Part shown: piece after piece, positions 1-8,695 of the stretch
How the letters are laid out: the number at the start of each line of letters is the position of its first letter
Position numbering within the stretch: the stretch's first letter is position 1
Source: Actinokineospora alba
Lineage (GTDB): Bacteria > Actinomycetota > Actinomycetes > Mycobacteriales > Pseudonocardiaceae
Length of the DNA: 64,000 bases
Assembly (NCBI RefSeq): GCF_004362515.1
Contig: NZ_SNXU01000001.1
Span: 3,162,001-3,226,000, forward strand
Direction of reading: 5' to 3'
Program-made: the position numbers and the translations under genes
Notes under the pieces: generated by a model
Databases searched by the model: none
Told to the model about the DNA's origin: nothing
Seen by the model: the letters and a program-made list of their open reading frames with translations, nothing else

Positions 1-33
1 GACGGGTTCAGACTGATCTGAGATCGTCTCCGC

Positions 34-1413
34 ATGGCGAGTCTTCGGCGCGATACAGCGGCTCCCGCTCTGGTTGGGCTGGCGGTGCTCGGCGCCGCGG
101 TGGCTTCGTCAGTCGGCTGGGTGGACTGGATCGCCCTGTGGCATTGGCTGCGGCCACGCGCGGGACTGGTCCTGCTGTTCGCGATCGCGGTCGGGTTGCT
201 GGTCACCGCGCTCTTTCGCGGCCTGCGCCGCGCGCCGCGCGATCGGCAGGCCCCAGCACTGAGCTGGTGGGTGGTCGCGGGGGCAGGATTGGTGGTGGCT
301 GGTGTCGCGTGGGGTGCGACGGCGTGGTTGTTGACTGAGGCGAACAGGGCGGTGGATCCGGCCGCTGCTCGCGTCGAGGCGATCAAGACCGGGCTCGGTA
401 TCGGGGCCGGGATCGGTGGGGTGTTCGCCCTGCTGCTGGCCGTCCGTCGTCAGTGGCATCAAGAACTCAGCGCCGCCGACGTCGCCTTGGACGCGGCGGA
501 GAAGCGGGTCACCGAGTTGTACGCCAAGGCCGCGGACCAACTCGGGTCCGACAAGGCGCCTGTCCGCCTCGCCGGTCTCTACGCACTGGAACGGCTCGCC
601 CAGAACAACGCCGGTCAACGGCAGACGATCGTCAACGTGCTCTGCGCATACCTGCGCATGCCCTACGACCTGCCAAGCGATACTCCCGCCCGAGATGCCG
701 ATCAAGATGGCTCCGAGGAGATCCGTGACCGGGTCCAGGAACAGCAAGTACGCCTGACCGCCCAACGGATTCTGGTCGACCATGTCCGCCCGGGCCCGCA
801 CCCCCGGCGTCCGGTCCCCACGTTCTGGCCCGATGTCGATCTGGATCTCACCGGGGCGACGCTCACCGATCTCGACCTGAGCGACTGCCGGTTGCGTGCG
901 GCTCGGTTTGACGTCGCACGATTCACCGGCCAGACCCGCTTTGTAACCGCGGACTTCAGCTCACCCGCTCGCTTCGTCGGCGCTCGGTTCGAGGGCAGGT
1001 CTTCCTTTCACGGGGCGCACTTTTCCAGCCAAGCCTCTTTCGCACGGGCGTGGTTCGCCGACGAAGCCCGGTTCGCCTTCGCGGACTTCATCGGAGCTGA
1101 CTTCGAGGGTGCCCGCTTCGACGGCCAGGCCGTGTTCGAATGGACTCGGTTCAGGGAGACTGGGGTATTCGTCGACGCGCGGTTCGGCGGTGATGTGTCG
1201 TTCTACAAGGCTCGGTTTGACCATAGTGGACGGTTCCAGCGCGCCGAGTTCGCCGCTGGAGCCACCTTCACCGATACCGAATTCGACCTCCCCGGCGAGG
1301 TGTGGGCCCACGGCGCGAAGTTCAGCCGAGGCGTGCCGGAGGTGGTGTGGTCGATGCTGCCGCCGGAGGAAACGGCCGACCAAGGTGAGTCGCCGTCGGG
1401 GAACCGCGCCTAA
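34..1413 (+). CDS. Membrane protein with C-terminal pentapeptide repeats
   Basis: A 459-residue protein. Four hydrophobic segments (about residues 9-29, 36-61, 77-100 and 117-137) form an N-terminal membrane part. A charged helical linker (140-240) follows. Residues about 268-425 carry degenerate pentapeptide repeats with Phe or Leu every fifth residue, seen in runs such as ARFDVARF, ADFSSPARF and ADFIGADFEGARF. Such repeats fold as a right-handed quadrilateral beta-helix; in known families this serves as a scaffold or DNA mimic. No catalytic motif is visible, so the role is unknown. The ATG at 34 lacks a good ribosome binding site and the promoter probably lies left of the window. Confidence 0.8.
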   Translation: MASLRRDTAAPALVGLAVLGAAVASSVGWVDWIALWHWLRPRAGLVLLFAIAVGLLVTALFRGLRRAPRDRQAPALSWWVVAGAGLVVAGVAWGATAWLLTEANRAVDPAAARVEAIKTGLGIGAGIGGVFALLLAVRRQWHQELSAADVALDAAEKRVTELYAKAADQLGSDKAPVRLAGLYALERLAQNNAGQRQTIVNVLCAYLRMPYDLPSDTPARDADQDGSEEIRDRVQEQQVRLTAQRILVDHVRPGPHPRRPVPTFWPDVDLDLTGATLTDLDLSDCRLRAARFDVARFTGQTRFVTADFSSPARFVGARFEGRSSFHGAHFSSQASFARAWFADEARFAFADFIGADFEGARFDGQAVFEWTRFRETGVFVDARFGGDVSFYKARFDHSGRFQRAEFAAGATFTDTEFDLPGEVWAHGAKFSRGVPEVVWSMLPPEETADQGESPSGNRA

Positions 1414-1502
1414 CGGCGTGACGAACGTCGGGGATTCTGTGTGACGCGAAGGTCTCCAAAACGCATATGCCCCTGAAACCACCCTCCGTCTCTAATGGGG
1501 GC

Positions 1503-2201
1503 ATGAATCAGAGTGTCTCCCTGTCAGCACCGACTCGCCGCACGCGCCGGATCGTGCTCGTCAGCCTGGTGATCCTTGGTCTGGCCGGGGTTGTCTTCGG
1601 CGTGCGGCGGCCGCTCATGATGTCCGCTCCGCGGTGCTTGGCCGGGCGGTGGCACGGCTGCTTCGACACGTTCAACGGCGTGTTGCTCATGACGCTGGTC
1701 GGGCTGCCGTTGGCCGCACTGGCCGTGTGGGCACTGGCGCGCCGCCGACGCGCCGCGGGCGTGACCTCGGCGTGGCGGATGTCGCTGGCCGAGGTGGGCA
1801 TGGTCTACGGGACTGTGCCGCTCGTCTGGTTGACCATGATGCCGGGATCGGGGGCAGGCGTCGTCCCCGCTCGGGTGAGCCTGGTTCCGCTGCGGGACCT
1901 GCTCACGATGGGGCCGATCGGGATCGGCGGCAACCTGCTGATCTTCGCGGCGCTGGGTTTCTTCGCCCCGATCCGGTTCCCGGCGCTGCGGTCCGTGCCG
2001 CGGATTCTGGTGCTGGGGGCGGGTTTCTCGGTCATGGTCGAAACCGCGCAGTACGTGCTGCGGCTCGACCGGGTGTCCTCTGTGGATGACGTCCTGGTCA
2101 ACGCCGCGGGCGCCGCGCTGGCCGCGTTGGCGTCGCGCCGCTGGTGGGGCACCACGGCAAGCGCACCACTGGAGGCTTCGGGCGTTGGACCGGCGGCCTG
2201 A
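1503..2201 (+). CDS. VanZ-like family membrane protein
   Basis: An integral membrane protein of 232 residues. The C-terminal half shows the VanZ-like pattern: VSLVPLRDL, then GNLLIFAALGF, then ETAQYVLRLDRVSSVDDVLVNAAGA, which matches the family's conserved E-x-x-Q and D-D-x-x-N signature. VanZ-like proteins are linked to glycopeptide (teicoplanin) tolerance in enterococci, but most actinobacterial members are uncharacterised. The ATG at 1503 follows a G-rich stretch (GGGGG at 1497-1501) and is preferred to an in-frame ATG at 1467. No vanA-type genes are nearby, so a resistance role is not supported here. Confidence 0.85.
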   Translation: MNQSVSLSAPTRRTRRIVLVSLVILGLAGVVFGVRRPLMMSAPRCLAGRWHGCFDTFNGVLLMTLVGLPLAALAVWALARRRRAAGVTSAWRMSLAEVGMVYGTVPLVWLTMMPGSGAGVVPARVSLVPLRDLLTMGPIGIGGNLLIFAALGFFAPIRFPALRSVPRILVLGAGFSVMVETAQYVLRLDRVSSVDDVLVNAAGAALAALASRRWWGTTASAPLEASGVGPAA

Positions 2202-2244
2202 ACGCAAGCCGGGGAGCAGCCGTCGCCTGGGTTCTTGGCCCCGG

Positions 2245-3192
2245 TCAGTAGGCCAGTGCGGTCATGTAGTCGGGGTGGTGGGCGGCGACGTCGTGGGCGG
2301 CTTGGACGAAGGCGGCGACGGCCGCGGATCGCGAGGTCTCCGGCCAGGCGACCATGACCGCGCTGGGGCTGAGGCCGGTGACCGGCCGGTAGACGATGTC
2401 CGGACGCTGGTGCCGCTCGGTGGTGGAGCGTGCCAGGAACGCCACCGCCTGCCCCAGCGCGACCACCTCGAGGAGTTGCTCGACGCTGGCCACAAGCGGC
2501 CCCTCAGGAGTGTCAGCCGGTGCCAAGCCTGTGTGGCCATCGCCTGTTTCTGCGCCGTCGTTCCCGGTGTAGTAGGCGGTATTGGAGGGGGCGGCCCCCT
2601 TCCAGCGCGGGATCGGTTCACCCTTGAGGTCGGTCAGCCGCAGTCGCTTGCGTCCGGCCAGGCGGTGTCCGGCGGGGAGGACGGCCAGTCGCGGCTCGAC
2701 CACGAGCGTCTCGGAATCCAGCCCTTGACCGTCGAACGGGCCGCGCAGCAGCGCTACGTCGGCACGGCCGTCCCGCAGCATGGCGATCGGCTCTCCGCTG
2801 CCGCCGACGATGACTTCGGGCGGCGGCAGTTGCGAGCCCATTCCCCGGTAGGCGGCGAGGATCTCCCGCAGCAGCCCGGCATCGCCTCCCGGTTTGACCG
2901 CCACGATGAGCTGGGGTGTCGGCTGACCGGCCCGGCGTGCCCGCCGGGCCGCCGCGTGCACCATGTCGACCGCGATCCGGGCCTGGTCGAGCAGCACCTG
3001 ACCGGCGTTGGTCAGCCTCACCTGCCGGGTGGTGCGCTCCAGCAGTCGTACCCCGAGCCGGGACTCCAGCTGAGCGATCGCCTTCGACAGCGGGGGCTGC
3101 GCCATTCCCAGGCGTTGCGCGGCCCGGCTGAAATTCAGTTCCTCGGCGACCGCGATGAAGTACCTCAGCTCCCGCACCTCCAGCTCACTCAT
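2245..3192 (-). CDS. LysR-family transcriptional regulator
   Basis: A 315-residue regulator. Residues 1-60 form the LysR winged HTH (LRYFIAVAEELNFSRAAQRLG, then QPPLSKAIAQLESRLGVRLLER). The rest is a periplasmic-binding-like co-inducer domain (about 90-300). It is transcribed divergently from the SDR gene, the classic arrangement in which a LysR protein controls its neighbour. The 71-base gap contains inverted repeats suited to LysR binding. The co-inducer cannot be read from the sequence. Confidence 0.93.
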   Translation of the reverse strand: MSELEVRELRYFIAVAEELNFSRAAQRLGMAQPPLSKAIAQLESRLGVRLLERTTRQVRLTNAGQVLLDQARIAVDMVHAAARRARRAGQPTPQLIVAVKPGGDAGLLREILAAYRGMGSQLPPPEVIVGGSGEPIAMLRDGRADVALLRGPFDGQGLDSETLVVEPRLAVLPAGHRLAGRKRLRLTDLKGEPIPRWKGAAPSNTAYYTGNDGAETGDGHTGLAPADTPEGPLVASVEQLLEVVALGQAVAFLARSTTERHQRPDIVYRPVTGLSPSAVMVAWPETSRSAAVAAFVQAAHDVAAHHPDYMTALAY

Positions 3193-3223
3193 ATCTGTGG
3201 ACTATAGATCCAGAGTCTTCTGG
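3193..3223. promoter_or_regulatory. Candidate LysR operator between LysR and SDR genes
   Basis: Two small dyads sit side by side directly upstream of the LysR start. One is ATCT-N9-AGAT (3193-3209), which fits the T-N11-A style of LysR boxes. The other is CCAGA-N4-TCTGG (3210-3223). The location in a divergent LysR/target gap supports an operator role; no binding is shown. Confidence 0.4.
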
Positions 3224-3263
3224 TCTTTCCCCGCTGCCCATGGGTGAGGGGAGGCTGGGTGCC

Positions 3264-3998
3264 ATGACGACTTCGCAGAAGACTGCTCTGGTCACCGGCG
3301 CGAACAAGGGCATCGGCAAGGAAACGGCGCGCAGGCTCGCAGCCCTCGGCATCACCGTGCTGATCGGCGCCCGCGACGCCGAGCGTGGCGAGGCGGCGAC
3401 CGAGGAGCTTCGCGCCGACGGCGCCGACGTACGGTTCATACCGCTGGACGTCACCGACGAGGACTCGGTCCAGGCCGCCGCCAAGCACATCGACGCCACG
3501 TTCGGCTGCCTCGACATCCTCGTCAACAACGCCGCGATCGCCGCCGGACCGCAGAACCCGAGTGAAACCCCAGCCGCTACCGTCCGGCAGGTCTACGAGA
3601 CCAACGTGGTCGGCGTTATCGCGGTGACCCACGCCATGCTCCCCCTGCTCCGCCGCTCCACCGCCGCACGCATCGTCAACATGTCCAGCGAACTCGGCTC
3701 CCTCACCCACCTGGCCGACCCGGGCAGCCCGTGGTCCGCCTACTCCTCGATCCTCCTCCCTTACTGCACCTCGAAGAGCGCGCTGAACGCGATCACCGTG
3801 CTCTACGCCAATGAACTGCGCGCCGAAGGGATCCTGGTCAACGCGGTGAGTCCCGGCTACTGCGCGACCGACCTCAACCGCCACACCGGGATACGCACGG
3901 CAGAGGAGGGCGCGGCGGTGGCGGTTGGCCTGGCGACTGTGGGCGAGGACGGCCCGACTGGGGCCTTTCTGGCCGAGGACGGGCCGATTCCCTGGTGA
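3264..3998 (+). CDS. Short-chain dehydrogenase/reductase (SDR)
   Basis: A classical NAD(P)-dependent SDR of 244 residues. The Rossmann motif TGANKGIGKE lies near the N terminus. NNAA follows around residue 87. The catalytic residues appear as the Ser in NMSSE and the Y-x-x-x-K in YCTSK. The start at 3264 (MTTSQK) follows GGGGAGG and is preferred to an ATG at 3240. The Asn after TGA is typical of carbonyl reductase-like members. It is divergent from the LysR gene and probably its target. The substrate is unknown. Confidence 0.92.
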   Translation: MTTSQKTALVTGANKGIGKETARRLAALGITVLIGARDAERGEAATEELRADGADVRFIPLDVTDEDSVQAAAKHIDATFGCLDILVNNAAIAAGPQNPSETPAATVRQVYETNVVGVIAVTHAMLPLLRRSTAARIVNMSSELGSLTHLADPGSPWSAYSSILLPYCTSKSALNAITVLYANELRAEGILVNAVSPGYCATDLNRHTGIRTAEEGAAVAVGLATVGEDGPTGAFLAEDGPIPW

Positions 3999-4191
3999 CG
4001 CGCCGTCTCCGCCCGGGTCGCCGGTGGTCGGATGCTGAGCGGGATCGGTGGCGCCTGTGGTGCGGATCACCGCGCTTCGGGGATCCTGCGTGGTCGCGCG
4101 CGCATCGCATCTCAGAAGGTTGACGCCTGAGCACGTAGGAGCCAGGCGAAACGATTTTGTTTCGATTCATGATGACATCGGAGGAAGTTCA

Positions 4192-4677
4192 GTGAGACTG
4201 CGTTTCGCACGCTCCACCGCAGCACTCGGCCTTGCCGGGTGCGCGTTGCTCGGCATTGCCGGACCCGCGGGCGCCGCGTCGGCGCCGCAGGGATTCAACA
4301 TCAGCACCTCGTCCGGTGGTACCTACGCGGGGTGGGCCAATGCCTACGGCAACGTGGTGTTCCACGGCACGATGACCTTCGAGGTGACCGCGACCGTCGC
4401 CGACAAGTGTCCGGCTGACGGCGCGGGCGCGTACGTGCGGGTCGAGTCGATCTGGACGGACGGGAGCGTGCACGTCGGCAACTCCTTCGTGGGCGACGCC
4501 AGCGGCTGCTCGGACGGGATCACGGCTACGGGCCGGACGTACCCGACCGAGCCGATGAAGGTGAAGTCGGTGCGCGTCACCGTCCGGGAGTGCGACAAGG
4601 TCGGCACCTCCTTGAACTGCTCGGAGAACTCGGCCGACATCGCGCGCAGCACGTGGAAGGACAACCCTTACACCTGA
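4192..4677 (+). CDS. Small secreted protein of unknown function
   Basis: A 161-residue protein starting at GTG 4192, placed by the strong site GGAGGAAG at 4180-4187. Residues 1-28 are a signal peptide ending near GPAGAASA. The mature part is rich in Thr, Ser and Gly and has four to six Cys (for example around TVADKC, DASGCSDG, VRECDK and SLNCSE), suggesting disulfide-stabilised beta structure. I do not recognise the family. A hairpin just after the stop suggests a single-gene transcript. Confidence 0.75.
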   Translation: MRLRFARSTAALGLAGCALLGIAGPAGAASAPQGFNISTSSGGTYAGWANAYGNVVFHGTMTFEVTATVADKCPADGAGAYVRVESIWTDGSVHVGNSFVGDASGCSDGITATGRTYPTEPMKVKSVRVTVRECDKVGTSLNCSENSADIARSTWKDNPYT

Positions 4678-4850
4678 TCGCTGTGTGCACGGCCGGCCGG
4701 ATCAACCGGCCGGCCGGGGTCGGTGATGGTGACGGGTCCCAGCCGAACCTGCGGCTTGATGTACGTCGCGTCGTACGCGTTCAGGTCCTTGCCGATCGAG
4801 GCCGTCGGCAGCAGGCAGGTCACCCCTCTGAGGGAAACCCGGCGCAGGAG
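4668..4850 (-). pseudogene. Possible 3' remnant of a decayed gene
   Basis: On the minus strand this stretch reads as a plausible protein C-terminal piece: TCLLPTASIGKDLNAYDA, then TYIKPQVRLGPVTITDPG. It has natural composition (Tyr, Ile, Lys and Asn present) and strong third-position GC. Upstream the reading frame turns arginine-rich and shows no credible start. The piece also runs into the terminator hairpin of the opposite gene. I read it as a fragment left by deletion. I cannot name the parent family. Confidence 0.3.
4691..4715 (+). terminator. Hairpin terminator after the small secreted protein
   Basis: A perfect 10-bp inverted repeat (GGCCGGCCGG, loop ATCAA) begins 13 bases after the stop at 4677. 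It lacks a T-tract, as is usual for terminators in high-GC actinomycetes. Confidence 0.6.
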
Positions 4851-5034
4851 TCGTTTGGCATGGCCGGGTTCGGCCTGCGGCGCGAGACTTCCGCCGTGAC
4901 CGAGAATCCTTCTCCTGAGCAGGCCGTCGATCCGGAGCAGGCGTCCGCGGTCGACGAGACGTGATCGCCACGGAGTCGATTCCGGAGATCCTGATCCTGG
5001 TTCCGGCATCATCAGCAACAGCGGCCTGAACCTG

Positions 5035-6045
5035 TTGCTGCTCGGCCTGATCGGGCTGGGCCTGGCGTTCGTGGCCTACCGGGCGGAGGCCAGGCGGGTC
5101 GGCACGGTGACCGGCGTGATCGCGCTGGTGGCCACGGTGGCGATCTGTTTCCCGCTGGTGGCGTCCTGGCGCGCGGCCGACCACTACGGGACGGATCTCT
5201 CGGTCGGCGACTACCTCGAGGGCGGCTCGAACGAGGGCAAGCCGGTCGAGGCGTTGAGCGTGGTCTACAACGAGGTGGACGGGCAGCAGCTCAAGCTCGA
5301 CGCGAAGGTGCCGCCGGGAACCCCGGCCAGACCGCGTCCGGCCGTGGTCTGGGTGCACGGCGGTGGCTGGAACGTCGGCGATCGCGGCGAGGTGCCGTTG
5401 TGGCACAAGTGGCTCAACGACAAGGGATACGCGGTCTTCGCGATCGACTACCGGCTGGCCCCGCCGACCCGGTGGGACCAGGCGCCCGCGGACGTGAAGT
5501 GCGCGATCGGCTGGGTGAAGTCGCAGGCGCAGCGGTACCAGGTCGATCCGAACCGGGTGATGATCGCCGGTGGCTCGGCAGGCGGGAACCTCACGTTGAT
5601 GGGCGCCTACTCCGACGAGCGGGTGAAGCCGAGCTGCGAGGTCCAGGACACCTCGGTGAAGGCCGCCATGGCCTTCTACCCGGCGGTCAGCCTGAACATC
5701 ACCTGGGACCAGAGCGGCTTCCAGTCCAAGGTGCGGCCGTGGATCCGCAACTACACGGGCGGAACCCCGCAGGAGGTCCCGCAGCACTACACGTTTGCCT
5801 CCGCCGACACGTATGTGCGGCCCGGTCTCCCGCCCACGCTGTTGATGCACGGCGACCGTGACCACATCGCGCCCTATGCCGGGTCGGTGATGCTGGCCGA
5901 CAAGCTCCGGCAGGCCGGGGTGAAGCACGAGCTGGTCACCATCCCCTACGCGGAGCACATCTTCGACTTCGCGTGGAACACCTGGGGCACGCAGATATGC
6001 CGTCAGGCGATGGAGCGGTTCCTCATGGAGAACTTCCCGGTCTGA
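5035..6045 (+). CDS. Membrane-anchored alpha/beta-hydrolase (carboxylesterase, HSL/BD-FAE type)
   Basis: Two N-terminal membrane segments (about residues 1-16 and 25-46) precede an extracytoplasmic esterase domain. The oxyanion motif HGGGW is at about residue 104. The nucleophile elbow is GGSAGG at about 183, the acid is in HGDRDH at about 276, and the His is in YAEHIF near 305. This order matches the hormone-sensitive-lipase-like / BD-FAE esterases. The TTG start used here is weak: the frame stays open upstream to 4900 with no standard start codon, and a different-frame acidic peptide begins at GTG 4896. The N terminus may be frameshifted or start further upstream. Confidence 0.8.
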   Translation: MLLGLIGLGLAFVAYRAEARRVGTVTGVIALVATVAICFPLVASWRAADHYGTDLSVGDYLEGGSNEGKPVEALSVVYNEVDGQQLKLDAKVPPGTPARPRPAVVWVHGGGWNVGDRGEVPLWHKWLNDKGYAVFAIDYRLAPPTRWDQAPADVKCAIGWVKSQAQRYQVDPNRVMIAGGSAGGNLTLMGAYSDERVKPSCEVQDTSVKAAMAFYPAVSLNITWDQSGFQSKVRPWIRNYTGGTPQEVPQHYTFASADTYVRPGLPPTLLMHGDRDHIAPYAGSVMLADKLRQAGVKHELVTIPYAEHIFDFAWNTWGTQICRQAMERFLMENFPV

Positions 6046-6323
6046 GGTTGCGTCGCAAGATCCCCGTGGGGCCACCGGGTCGCGGTCGGGCTCAGCCGCC
6101 CTGTGTCTGGCCGGCGTGGTGCTGATCGCACCTTCTCATCGGTCCATAAGGGATTCCGCCTGTCCCAATTCCGGGCCGTTGTGACTGGTCACGAGCCTGT
6201 TCTCGTCCCGCCGTCCCGACCTTGCGTCCGCTCATTGCCGGTGGCTGGGCGCGCCGCCGAGGCTGGTGCCTGTCCGACTCCGAGTCCACCTCCGGACTGA
6301 GTCGCAAGCCAGGGGAGGAATCC

Positions 6324-7109
6324 TTGTCCAACTCAGCCAGCCCGAAGTCCATGCGGGTCACCCGTGTCCTCACGGCGTTCGCCATCGTTCTGGGCGGGAT
6401 CATGACGGGAAGTGTGGTGACGGCGGGACCGGCCGCCGCCGCGGATGCGTGCACCGGGTGGTACCGGGAGATGCGTGTGGGTATGAGCGGCGCGGACGTC
6501 ACCGCGCTGCAGATCCGCGTGGCCGGGTGGACCGGGTCCACCGAGGTGCTCAGCGTCGACGGCAACTTCGGCTCCCGCACCGAGAACGCGGTCAAGAACT
6601 TCCAGGCCGCCTACGGTTTGTCGGCCGACGGCCAGGCCGGGCCGATGACGCAGGCCAAGCTGCTGTCCCTGCAGGACTCCGACTGCACGCCGATCCATTT
6701 CAGCTACTCCGAGATGGACAACGACTGCCACTCGGACTTCACCGGCGGCAAGGTGAGCCGCACGGCGGCGATGGGGTACGCGAACCGGGTCATGTGGAAG
6801 CTCGAAGCGTTGCGGCACAAGCTCGGCGACCGGCCGCTCGACATCAACTCCGGGTTCCGCGACATCGCGTGCAACTCGGCCGCGGGCGGTGCGAGCGACA
6901 GCATGCACCTCTACGGCGCCGGGGCCGATCTGAGCCAGGGTGCTGGCGACAAGGCGGCGCTGTGCGCCATCCTGGTCAAGGCCAAGTCTTCCGGCTTCAG
7001 CTCCGTGCAGGGACCGGGATACGCGGGCCACAACGACCATGTCCACGTGGACATCCGCATGGATGTCAGCAGCAGCCGCGGCACGTTCTTCCCGTCGACG
7101 TCCTGCTGA
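6324..7109 (+). CDS. Secreted zinc D-Ala-D-Ala carboxypeptidase-like protein (PG-binding + M15)
   Basis: A 261-residue secreted cell-wall hydrolase. The start is TTG 6324, five bases after AGGGGAGGAA. Residues 1-40 are a signal peptide. Residues 48-115 are a PG_binding_1 domain (GADVTALQIRV, VDGNFGSRTENAVKNFQ). Residues 125-247 match the M15 family of Streptomyces albus zinc carboxypeptidase, with SMHLYGAGADL (His195, Asp202) and HNDHVHVDI (His241) as the expected zinc ligands. The predicted action is cleavage of peptidoglycan stem peptides outside the cell. It opens a run of peptidoglycan-binding proteins. Confidence 0.92.
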   Translation: MSNSASPKSMRVTRVLTAFAIVLGGIMTGSVVTAGPAAAADACTGWYREMRVGMSGADVTALQIRVAGWTGSTEVLSVDGNFGSRTENAVKNFQAAYGLSADGQAGPMTQAKLLSLQDSDCTPIHFSYSEMDNDCHSDFTGGKVSRTAAMGYANRVMWKLEALRHKLGDRPLDINSGFRDIACNSAAGGASDSMHLYGAGADLSQGAGDKAALCAILVKAKSSGFSSVQGPGYAGHNDHVHVDIRMDVSSSRGTFFPSTSC

Positions 7110-7122
7110 CGGGCGGCCCGCC

Positions 7123-7611
7123 ATGATGAGGAGGACGTTCGTCAAAGCGGCGGTCGCGCTCGCGGCGACAGTGGGGCTGATAGTCGGGACCGCGGGTACC
7201 GCGCTTGCCAACGATCCCGACAACTGGAGCAGCAACCGGATGCTGTGCCAGTGGTCGAAGTGCGTGAAGGACAGCTACCTCACCATGTTCTGGCAGTCCA
7301 TCCTGTGGGCCGACAACGTCGGCGGGGTCGACGTCGGCACGATCGACGGGCAGTTCGGCCCCAACACCCACACCCGCACGCAGCGGTGGCAGACCAGGCA
7401 CGGCTTGCAGGCCGACGGCGAGGTCGGTCCGAACACCTGGGGCAAGGCGGAGAACAACGGGCGCTGGGTGTACGCCGGTATGCAGGGGAGCAACAAACTC
7501 TACGAATACCGGGGCCTCGCCCGCACGGTCCGGTCGAAGATCCTCGACGGTGGGCTCTGGCTCTTCGAGAACCCGAAGGACAAGGTCTGGTACGGGCTCA
7601 ACAGCACGTGA
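7123..7611 (+). CDS. Small secreted peptidoglycan-binding domain protein
   Basis: A 162-residue protein with signal peptide (residues 1-28, ending TAGTALA) and one peptidoglycan-binding domain. The domain runs FWQSILWADNVGG, then IDGQFGPNTHTRTQRWQ, then DGEVGPNTWGK. Its first helix carries a longer insertion than PG_binding_1 usually has. The C-terminal 55 residues are aromatic-rich and have no known catalytic motif. The start is 13 bases after the carboxypeptidase stop without a clear ribosome binding site, suggesting translational coupling. It is paralogous to the protein at 8147. It may target or protect peptidoglycan; the role is unproven. Confidence 0.85.
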   Translation: MMRRTFVKAAVALAATVGLIVGTAGTALANDPDNWSSNRMLCQWSKCVKDSYLTMFWQSILWADNVGGVDVGTIDGQFGPNTHTRTQRWQTRHGLQADGEVGPNTWGKAENNGRWVYAGMQGSNKLYEYRGLARTVRSKILDGGLWLFENPKDKVWYGLNST

Positions 7612-7615
7612 TCGG

Positions 7616-7650
7616 CCTGGGCACTCCCGAACCGGTCGGGAGTGCCCAGG
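7616..7650. terminator. Bidirectional hairpin terminator
   Basis: A perfect 15-bp inverted repeat (CCTGGGCACTCCCGA, loop ACCGG) fills the gap between two convergent genes that stop at 7611 and 7654. It can serve both. Confidence 0.8.
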
Positions 7651-7653
7651 TTG

Positions 7654-8028
7654 CTACGAGCGACGCGTCCACCCGATCGGGTCGGAGACGATGCCGACCA
7701 GGACGGTGGTGGCCAGGGCCGCGGCGAGCCAGCTGAACCGCTTGCGGCGCGGCGGGACCGGTGCCCGGACCACGGTCTCGACCGCGGAGTTCGACCGCTC
7801 CCAGAGTCGGTACAGCTTGCTCAGCTCCTCCTGGCTCGCCGAACACGCCAGGGCGATCTGCTCGGCGGTGCCGAAGACCGCCGGGAAGCAGACGCCGCCG
7901 CAGTAGCGGTGGACCGTCGACTTCCCCATGTTCGTGGCCCGGCCCAGCTGCTCGTAGGTCCGGCCGCTGCGCTGCTTGAGCCAGGTCAGGTATTGCGCGA
8001 ACTCGTGTCTGCGCTGCGCGTTCGTCAT
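7654..8028 (-). CDS. Small membrane-anchored XRE-type regulator
   Basis: A 124-residue protein. Residues 8-65 form an XRE-like HTH (FAQYLTWLKQRSGRTYEQLG, then NMGKSTVHRYCGG). A single membrane segment lies near the C terminus (SWLAAALATTVLVGIVSDP). It has no sensor domain, so it resembles a tethered DNA-binding protein. It sits between two homologous peptidoglycan-binding genes and is divergent from the second. A 7-4-7 direct repeat lies 47 bases upstream of its start, in the same layout as upstream of the CHAP gene at 16071. Membrane tethering fits a cell-envelope response; this is inference. Confidence 0.85.
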   Translation of the reverse strand: MTNAQRRHEFAQYLTWLKQRSGRTYEQLGRATNMGKSTVHRYCGGVCFPAVFGTAEQIALACSASQEELSKLYRLWERSNSAVETVVRAPVPPRRKRFSWLAAALATTVLVGIVSDPIGWTRRS

Positions 8029-8075
8029 GTTCGACCCCCAGTGAGCGAGTGACGGAGCCGAGCGTGGCAGCGCGC

Positions 8076-8093
8076 ACTGAAAACCAACTGAAA
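8076..8093 (-). promoter_or_regulatory. SARP-type direct repeat upstream of the XRE gene
   Basis: Read on the minus strand, TTTCAGT-TGGT-TTTCAGT is a perfect heptamer direct repeat with 11-base period. Nine bases later comes the -10-like CACGCT. SARP regulators such as AfsR and ActII-ORF4 bind heptamer direct repeats of 11-bp period just upstream of the -10. A SARP gene (8831) lies close by. Confidence 0.55.
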
Positions 8094-8146
8094 CCGCCCC
8101 GTAATGGCTGTTCAGGGCACACCCCTCGAAGCGAAGGAGAACTGTT

Positions 8147-8695
8147 GTGCTGCGGAAAGTGCTGCGGAGAGTAAGGAACGTCGGCATCGCGATCACGGCC
8201 GCGGTGGCCGTCATGGCGGGTACCGCGGGGACGGCGTCGGCCACCGAGCTGAATCCCCGGACCTGGGTCGAGAACCCGGAGATCTGCCGGTGGAGTTCCT
8301 GCTACAACGACCCTGACCTGATCCGCTTCTGGCAGTCGATCCTGTGGGCGGACAACCTCGGTGGCGGCATCACCGCCGCCACCGTCGACGGCCAGTTCGG
8401 CTCCAACACCGAGACCCGCACCAAGCGGTGGCAGTCGGATTCCTGGCACCTGGACTACAACGGCAACCGGCTGACCGCGGATGGCGAGGTCGGCCCCCGA
8501 ACCTGGTATGCCGCCCAGTACGTGGAGACCGGCGACGGGATCAAGCAGGCGTGGTGCGTCTACGACACGGCGGCACGGGTCGACAGGTGCACGTACTCGG
8601 GCCGCGGTACCGGACGCGAGTTCACGTGGCGCGTCTACGACGACGGCACGTGGTTCTTCACCGCCCCGAACGGCTACACGTACCAGCTGGTCTGA
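8147..8695 (+). CDS. Small secreted peptidoglycan-binding domain protein (paralogue)
   Basis: A 182-residue protein starting at GTG 8147 after AAGGAG (8134-8139). The signal peptide covers residues 1-28 (ending GTASATE). The domain FWQSILWADNLGGG, VDGQFGSNTETRTKRWQ, DGEVGPRTW matches the protein at 7123 closely, including the unusual FWQSILWADN helix. The C-terminal part (residues 125-182) is beta-rich with a Cys pair (AWCVYD, DRCTYS) and no catalytic signature. The two paralogues flank the XRE regulator gene. I infer a peptidoglycan-interacting secreted factor. Confidence 0.85.
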   Translation: MLRKVLRRVRNVGIAITAAVAVMAGTAGTASATELNPRTWVENPEICRWSSCYNDPDLIRFWQSILWADNLGGGITAATVDGQFGSNTETRTKRWQSDSWHLDYNGNRLTADGEVGPRTWYAAQYVETGDGIKQAWCVYDTAARVDRCTYSGRGTGREFTWRVYDDGTWFFTAPNGYTYQLV

